Below are positions 12,230 through 15,755 of a stretch of DNA of 15,755 nt, one piece after another. The notes under the pieces were generated by a model. It saw nothing but the letters and a program-made list of their open reading frames with translations. It was not told the origin of the DNA and did no database searches. Location of the stretch: NCBI GenBank assembly GCA_031266495.1, contig JAISAX010000837.1, positions 1 through 15,755 of the forward strand, given 5' to 3'. The position numbers and the translations under genes were made by a program. Origin of the DNA: Opitutaceae bacterium (lineage in GTDB: Bacteria > Verrucomicrobiota > Verrucomicrobiae > Opitutales > Opitutaceae). Each line of letters begins with the position of its first letter. The stretch's first letter is position 1.

Positions 12230-12646
12230 ATGCCTCGCTACTGGATTACTCCTCCTGATTTTTACGCGCACCTTAACACGGAGTTTCACTTCGATTTTGA
12301 TCCGTGTCCCTGCCCGTGTCCGTCGGATTATAACAGTCTCGTGGCTCCGTGGGGGAAAATGAACTACGTCAATCCGCCTTTCAACCGGAAGGACGCGCCG
12401 TTCGGGGGGCCTTCCGCCTTTGTCCGGAAGGCTGTCGCGGAGAGGGACAATCACGGGAGTACGAGTGTGTTTGTGCTGCCGTTGCCGTGGAATCTCGGGC
12501 TGCTGATGGCCGCCGGCGCAGAGGTGCGTTACGGCGGGATCGTCCAGTGGCTGGACGCGGACTCGGGCAGGCCATGCCCGCGCAAGGCTCCGCAGGTCGT
12601 CGCCGTATTGGCTCCGCCCTCCCCCGCCAAGGCAGATTTTTCCTGA
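12230..12646 (+). CDS. Phage N6-adenine DNA methyltransferase (Dam, PF05869-type)
   Basis: The 138-aa product has the hallmarks of the small phage Dam-type family: WITPPDFYAHLNTEFHFDFD, then DPCP, and the catalytic motif NPPF at residues 48-51 in MNYVNPPFNRK. A hydrophobic strand follows (VFVLPLPWNLGLL). The family transfers a methyl group from S-adenosylmethionine to adenine N6, usually to evade host restriction. It is slightly shorter than most relatives. After DPCP there is a short Cys-Pro expansion (CPCPCP). It begins 6 nt after the previous stop without a clear Shine-Dalgarno. It is the first of two adjacent adenine methyltransferases. Confidence 0.85.
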   Translation: MPRYWITPPDFYAHLNTEFHFDFDPCPCPCPSDYNSLVAPWGKMNYVNPPFNRKDAPFGGPSAFVRKAVAERDNHGSTSVFVLPLPWNLGLLMAAGAEVRYGGIVQWLDADSGRPCPRKAPQVVAVLAPPSPAKADFS

Positions 12647-12691
12647 TGATTTTCCTCGCTGGGCGTTGACAGTGGAGCGAATCCATCGGCG

Positions 12692-13507
12692 ATGACCAAA
12701 CCAACCAGACCGCCTGCCACGCATCCCACTGCCGCCCCGTCGCGCCCACTCATGCAATACCACGGAGGAAAATGGAGAATCGCTCCTTGGATTATCTCCC
12801 ACTTCCCGGGGCATCAATGCTACGTGGAACCCTACGGAGGCGGAGCTTCTGTATTGCTTCGGAAACCACGCGGCAAATGTGAGGTTTACAACGACCTCGA
12901 CGGCGAGATCGTACACCTGTTCCGGGTGGCACGGGATAACGGAGGGCGTTTGCGGCGACTGCTGGATTGCACGCCATTCGCACGCGAGGAGTTTGTCGCA
13001 AGCCTTTCCCCGGAGGGAGGCGGAGCGCTCGAACGTGCCCGCAAAACCGTGGTCCGCAGCTTCCTCGGACTCGGAGGTCCGACACGACCGCCGTGCTCGT
13101 CCTCGTTCCGATCTCGCGCATCGGCCCGGAGGTCTTACGCAGCAAACTGGAGCCGCTATCCGGCAGCACTGGATGCCATCGTCAGGCGATTGCGGGGCGT
13201 GGTGATCGAACACCGGGATGCACTGGAGGTCATGGCCCAACATGATGCGCCCACGACGCTGCATTATGTCGATCCTCCTTACGTCGCCAGCACACGGGAC
13301 AATGGCAGCGACTATCGCCACGAAATGACCGACGACGACCATCGACGCCTGGCGGCGTGCCTGAAAAAACTGAAGGGGAGCGTGGTGCTGTCCGGCTACG
13401 CGTCGCCTCTCTACGATCTGCTGTTCGCCGGCTGGCAGCGCGTGGAGCGCCCGGTAGCCGCCAGCGGTGGCCGGCGCACGGAAGTGCTATGGCTGCGCAT
13501 CCGCTGA
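12692..13507 (+). CDS. D12-class N6-adenine DNA methyltransferase (Dam family)
   Basis: The product is 271 aa with all core D12 motifs. HGGKWRIAPWI near residue 24 and VEPYGGGASVLL around residues 45-56 make the S-adenosylmethionine site (motif I), and VDPPYVASTR at residues 193-202 is catalytic motif IV. RRTEVLW closes the C-terminus. The stretch around residues 125-150 (PPCSSSFRSRASARRSYAAN) covers the target-recognition region. The first 20 residues are Pro/Thr-rich, so translation could also start at Met21 (MQYHGGKWRIA); neither start has a strong ribosome binding site. With the preceding gene it gives the phage two adenine methyltransferases, probably of different target sequence and class, consistent with protection against restriction. 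Confidence 0.87.
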   Translation: MTKPTRPPATHPTAAPSRPLMQYHGGKWRIAPWIISHFPGHQCYVEPYGGGASVLLRKPRGKCEVYNDLDGEIVHLFRVARDNGGRLRRLLDCTPFAREEFVASLSPEGGGALERARKTVVRSFLGLGGPTRPPCSSSFRSRASARRSYAANWSRYPAALDAIVRRLRGVVIEHRDALEVMAQHDAPTTLHYVDPPYVASTRDNGSDYRHEMTDDDHRRLAACLKKLKGSVVLSGYASPLYDLLFAGWQRVERPVAASGGRRTEVLWLRIR

Positions 13508-13510
13508 CGC

Positions 13511-13562
13511 CGCAGCGAGTGGAATCGTGGTCCCGGATTGGAATCCGAATCCACTCGCTGCG
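13511..13562 (+). promoter_or_regulatory. Nested hairpin after the D12 methyltransferase gene
   Basis: CGCAGCGAGTGGA (13511-13523) and TCCACTCGCTGCG (13550-13562) are a perfect 13-bp inverted repeat 4 nt after the methyltransferase stop. A second stem inside the loop (CGGATT 13534-13539 and AATCCG 13542-13547) makes a nested structure. No U tract follows, so it is more likely a message-end or attenuation structure than a simple terminator. The 98-nt stretch before the next ATG holds nothing else evident. Confidence 0.6.
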
Positions 13563-13591
13563 CGGGCCACATCGAGCGACTAGACTGCGCG

Positions 13592-13954
13592 ATGAGAATG
13601 ACACATGACACTACAAAAACCAACAAGCTGGCAGAGACCCCCATTGAAGACGTATTCGGGTTCTACGGCACGATCCACAGCAACGAAGGGCTTTGCCAGG
13701 CCAAGGGCGACGCCGCATGGAAATGCGCCATGCGCACGATCACGGAGGTCACGGGCGGCAATGCCATCCTTGCCCGTAATTTTCTCCGGGCCACGCACGG
13801 TCGCCATTTCTCCGACGCGACCAGCTTTTACCGCGGTTCGCTCGCCAGCCGCATCCGGCAAACGTCCGGCGAACGTTGGGTCGCCAAAACCCTCCAGCGC
13901 CTCACGGCGGACGGTTTCGCCGACCAGCTCTTTGCGGGTGATCCTGCCCTTTAA
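13592..13954 (+). CDS. Small hypothetical phage protein at the end of the early region (120 aa)
   Basis: The frame is clear from about 13600. ATG 13592 and ATG 13598 are both possible starts, and neither has a good Shine-Dalgarno. The core has helices and aromatic residues (PIEDVFGFYGTIHSNEGLCQ; AAWKCAMRTITEVTGGNAI; LARNFLRATHGRHFSDATSF; WVAKTLQRLTADGFADQLF). The 'RNFLRATHGRHFSD' portion looks like a nucleic-acid-binding helix, but I cannot name the family. It is the last gene before the prophage end, separated from the methyltransferase by a nested hairpin. Its stop lies within a palindrome. Confidence 0.6.
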   Translation: MRMTHDTTKTNKLAETPIEDVFGFYGTIHSNEGLCQAKGDAAWKCAMRTITEVTGGNAILARNFLRATHGRHFSDATSFYRGSLASRIRQTSGERWVAKTLQRLTADGFADQLFAGDPAL

Positions 13955-14000
13955 AAGGGTTTTCCCGTCCGGTTAAGGCTGCGTTAATCCGGGCGGGAAA
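13947..14000. terminator. Palindrome and strong hairpin after the last phage gene
   Basis: CCCTTTAAAAGGG (13947-13959) is a 13-bp odd palindrome containing the last stop codon. Directly after it, TTTCCCGTCCGG (13961-13972) pairs with CCGGGCGGGAAA (13989-14000) with one G-U wobble, and TTAA repeats lie inside the loop. The downstream sequence lacks a U run, so an intrinsic terminator is not certain. The position, after the final gene and before the phage end, supports a transcription stop. Confidence 0.5.
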
Positions 14001-14164
14001 GTCTCCCAACTGTTTGTCAATTTGCCGTCCTGCCGCCCCGGTTATCCCAACTCGTCCGCCTCGCTGTTATCCTGCCCGCCCCGGCCCGCGTCTCCTGCTG
14101 AAATCATGGTTTTTCACGGTTTCTCCCAGCTTTTCACCCCTCCCAACCCTTCTGACGCTTCACA
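14001..14164. mobile_element. Presumed right terminus of the prophage with repeated transposase-site-like motifs
   Basis: This gene-free 164-bp stretch contains TCCCAAC at 14004-14010, 14045-14051 and 14141-14147, and the variant TCCCAGC at 14124-14130. TTCAC occurs at 14113-14117, 14133-14137 and 14159-14163; the first two lie in TTTTCAC copies exactly 20 bp apart. GTTATCC occurs at 14041 and 14066. Mu-type ends carry several A-protein sites within about 150 bp and terminate in CA. Read inward from 14164 the end starts TGTGAAGCG. The host transporter frame stops at exactly this point. The individual binding sites are inferred. Confidence 0.6.
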
Positions 14165-14975
14165 ATACCGCCGGGGCCGGCGGGGGAGACGGGGGAGGAT
14201 AGTTGCCTTCCCTGACCTTGAAGCACACCCACATGAAGGCTGTGCCATAAAACACGCCGATGATGCAAAGGATCAGCGTGAAGTGATCGGGCACCTTGCC
14301 CATGATCCAGTAGTTGAAAATCATGCCGTCAATCAGGCTGACGGCGCGGAACAGTCCGTGAAAGCGGCCCAGTAGTTGTTTGGGCACGACATCGTTGATC
14401 AGCCCGCCAAAGACGGAGTGCGCGGCGATGGTGGCAAACTCGAACGCCGCCCAGAACACGCCGAAGCACACCACGGCGACGACCGTCTCGTTCTGCTCCG
14501 GGAAAAGCCCGTGCACCTGGCGCGCAACGAGCGGCGTCACCGCGATGCCGATCATGCCGAGCGCCGCGATCGGCGTCGTCACCAGCAGAAACGGGATGCG
14601 GCGGCCCCGGCGTCCGCGGTGGCGGTCGGACTTGACGCTGATGACCGGCCCGAGCGTCACCCCGATCAGCGCGGGAAACGAGCTGAGGAGCAGACCGAAG
14701 AGGAGGTTGGGCACCTTCAACTGGTTCAGGTACCAGTGCGCCATTGGTCCGACAGAGCGCTCGCGCATCGACCACGCGAAATCGCCGAAAAGCAACCAGC
14801 AGAAAAGGACCACCAGACCGCCGCTCGTGTAGGTGAGCGTGCCGACCGTCCAGGTCCTCGCAGGCGCGACGGACGCGACAGACGCGGCGGCGGAGGCCGG
14901 GGACGCCGGCACAGGCGGGGAAGGCGGAGGAGGCGGGAGAGACGGGGAGGCAGGAACGCGGGAGTGTATTTTCAA
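14160..14975 (-). pseudogene. MFS-type sugar/cation symporter, N-terminal half, interrupted by the prophage
   Basis: The frame gives about 271 aa from a TTG at 14975 (MKIHSRVPA...), my preferred start; the frame is open to 15173 but that part is not protein-like. After a Pro/Ala/Ser-rich N-terminus there are six membrane segments: TSGGLVVLFCWLLFGDFAW; VPNLLFGLLLSSFPALIGV; IPFLLVTTPIAALGMIGIAV; VAVVCFGVFWAAFEFATIAA; VSLIDGMIFNYWIMG; and LILCIIGVFYGTAFMWVCF. The MFS loop 2-3 basic motif RHRGRRGRR is present. The protein stops in the central loop (VREGNYPPPSPPPAPA) where a 12-helix carrier would continue to helix 7. The last codons (VL and stop) span the phage junction, so it should be non-functional. 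Relatives in Opitutaceae are annotated as MFS transporters. Confidence 0.8.
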
Positions 14976-15358
14976 CAGGATTACAGGTTGGAGTTTACAG
15001 GTTGGAGTTGCCGCGGCGCAGACAGGGACCTCGCCGGAGCGCCGCCACGATGGATCCCGGTAAAACCGTCCGGCAAGAGCCTCGGCGCGCAATTGATTGC
15101 GCAGCCTCCCGTCCCCGCTGACGCGGGGAAATGAAGAATCAAGAACTGATGTTACGCAGGCCGACGGTGGCACGGGCTTTTTCTGCCAATCCCCGTGGAC
15201 GGCGCAAAGCGCCGCCTCCGTGCCTCCCCGCCTCCCTCCTCGCCTCCCCCGCCTCCCCCCTTTCTCCCTCTCTCTCTCTCAAAGGCGTGCGGGAAGACCG
15301 GAGCGCATTCCGGAGCAAGCGCAACCGCTCCGGTCGTGGCGCGAACCCGTTTGATCAT
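14976..15358. other. Gene-free host stretch upstream of the transporter, with tandem repeat and small palindromes
   Basis: I see no convincing gene here. TTACAGGTTGGAGT is perfectly tandem at 14981-14994 and 14995-15008, just upstream of the transporter's TTG. GCGCAAT-TG-ATTGCGC (15087-15102) and CCCCGC-TGAC-GCGGGG (15113-15128) are compact perfect hairpins. GGCGC-AAA-GCGCC occurs at 15201-15213. 15221-15280 is an almost pure pyrimidine run (CCTCCC units, then CTCTCTCT) that could adopt triplex or other non-B structure. No promoter stands out. Confidence 0.6.
14981..15008. repeat. 14-bp perfect tandem repeat, two copies
   Basis: TTACAGGTTGGAGT occurs twice back to back, 6 bp upstream (in the leftward sense) of the preferred TTG start of the transporter. 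It occupies the place of the leader and ribosome binding site. Confidence 0.9.
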
Positions 15359-15560
15359 CCCCGGAAACTTTTACGGCACGACCTGGAGCTTTTGCGGCAA
15401 AACCTGGAACGCTTGCGGCAAGACCGGAAACTTTTCGGGAAAGACCGGAACGTTTCCGGCCCCTCCCCCCCCCCCCGCCGGACATCCCGCAAAACCCTCC
15501 GGTCATGGCGCAAAGGTTTCCGGCCATGCCGCAAAACGTTTCGGGGAAGACCGGAAGCCG
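15311..15560. repeat. 21-bp-period degenerate repeat array in two opposite orientations
   Basis: Four complete units of 21 bp start at 15362, 15383, 15404 and 15425 (for example CTGGAGCTTTTGCGGCAAAA plus C), with a partial fifth at 15446. After a C-rich spacer, three 21-bp units at 15483, 15504 and 15525 resemble the reverse complement of the first set (for example CATGCCGCAAAACGTTTCGG plus G). A further related copy lies at 15328-15345 (CTCCGGTCGTGGCGCGAA, two mismatches to 15497-15514). Because 21 is a multiple of three and the units lack stops, both strands show open frames with heptad-like pseudo-protein. I regard these frames as artefacts of the repeat. Confidence 0.8.
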
Positions 15561-15755
15561 CCAGGACGCCCGCCGGGGGGTTTTGTGCAATCATCCGCGT
15601 ACTGCATACAATCATTGTAGGAGGGGGGAGGCAGCGCTTCGCGCTATCCCGACCACGGGCGATTGTCAGATTGTCAGAAAAAACCCCGCGCCACCCCCCA
15701 CCCCCCCCCCCCCACCCCACCAGCGTGCCCCCCCCCCCCGGGCGGTTTCACCGAC
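15561..15755. other. Gene-free segment with long C runs at the right edge
   Basis: No gene is evident. The stretch has GATTGTCA duplicated at 15661-15676, a 13-C run at 15701-15713, further C4-C6 runs around it, and a 12-C run at about 15728-15739; a similar 12-C run lies at 15465-15476. The complementary strand is therefore capable of G-quadruplex formation. Such homopolymers are also prone to sequencing length errors. Confidence 0.7.

Larger units (their letters stand above)
1..14164. mobile_element. Mu-like transposable prophage, right-hand arm (left end outside window)
   Basis: The segment holds a linked set typical of transposable phages: a MuA-type transposase, a MuB-type ATPase, a Gam-family protein, small overlapping early genes and adenine methyltransferases, with no site-specific integrase. 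Genes left of 2050 read leftward and those right of 2132 read rightward. The right limit is inferred from three facts. The host transporter frame is cut at 14160-14165. Read inward, the boundary starts with TGTGAAGCG, matching the TG...CA rule for Mu-type ends. Several short motifs repeat just inside it. The exact end could be 14162 or 14164. The left end and most structural genes are not in the window. Confidence 0.85.

Noticed and set aside
11777..13342. Leftward 521-codon open frame opposite the methyltransferases
   Set aside because: It lies antisense to two genes with catalytic motifs in correct order and is Arg/Val/His-rich without domains.
15087..15102. GCGCAAT/ATTGCGC palindrome upstream of the transporter as a copy of the phage operator
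   Set aside because: It shares the GCGCAAT half-site with 2065-2071, but a 7-bp match in GC-rich sequence is easily chance and there is no regulatory link.
14376..15134. Rightward open frame opposite the transporter
   Set aside because: It is rich in Arg/His/Asp with no structure, whereas the leftward frame has six clear membrane helices.
15311..15560. CRISPR array
   Set aside because: The 21-bp units are contiguous without unique spacers, are degenerate and occur in both orientations. No cas genes are nearby.
15195..15720. Open frames on both strands across the 21-bp repeat, showing heptad peptide repeats
   Set aside because: The heptads follow from a stop-free 21-bp repeat. Open frames occur on both strands and in more than one frame, and none has a start with a ribosome site.
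1..15755. tRNA or rRNA genes
   Set aside because: I saw no rRNA-like stretch and no cloverleaf with a TTCGA-type arm. A covariance-model scan would be needed to exclude a divergent tRNA.

Overview
The window carries one arm of a transposable (Mu-like) prophage. It sits in a GC-rich bacterial genome and ends inside a host transporter gene near position 14164. The diagnostic genes are a MuA-type DDE transposase (6325-8304), a MuB-type AAA+ ATPase directly behind it (8360-9346), a Gam-family host-nuclease inhibitor (10223-10789), and two phage-type adenine methyltransferases (12230-12646, 12692-13507). No tyrosine or serine integrase is visible, as expected for a phage that integrates by transposition. 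The interrupted host gene resembles large MFS sugar/cation symporters common in Verrucomicrobia (Opitutaceae), and a CACTGAGGACACAGAG-type dispersed repeat is present. A verrucomicrobial host is my best guess, but it rests on recognition and not on a search.

Layout. Positions 1-2050 hold five leftward genes: an open frame running off the left edge, a 138-aa protein, a small helix-hairpin-helix protein resembling the RNA polymerase alpha C-terminal domain, a 203-aa putative DNA-binding protein, and a ribbon-helix-helix (RHH) regulator. A divergent control region (2051-2131) contains a 15-bp perfect palindrome beside a TATAAT box that lies only 7 bp from the next start codon. From 2132 to 13954 almost everything reads rightward, mostly with 4-nt ATGA/GTGA overlaps. 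First come four small genes including two RHH proteins. Then comes a leftward membrane/OB-fold gene that looks like an inserted moron, then a helix-turn-helix gene, two unknown genes (one opposed by a coding-looking antisense frame), a DUF3102-like gene, A, B, two DUF551-like genes flanking a one-helix membrane peptide, Gam, three unknown early genes, the two methyltransferases and a final small gene. Hairpins and a cluster of short repeated motifs follow, ending at the presumed prophage terminus.

The layout fits a BcepMu-style prophage better than Mu itself. The transposition module lies at one end and reads outward, and the late genes would be read the other way, beyond the left edge. The rest of the transporter gene should lie past the far prophage end.

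To the right of the phage, 14165-14975 is the N-terminal half of the transporter on the minus strand. Positions 14976-15755 hold no convincing gene. They contain tandem repeats, small palindromes, a 21-bp-period repeat array present in both orientations, and long C runs.
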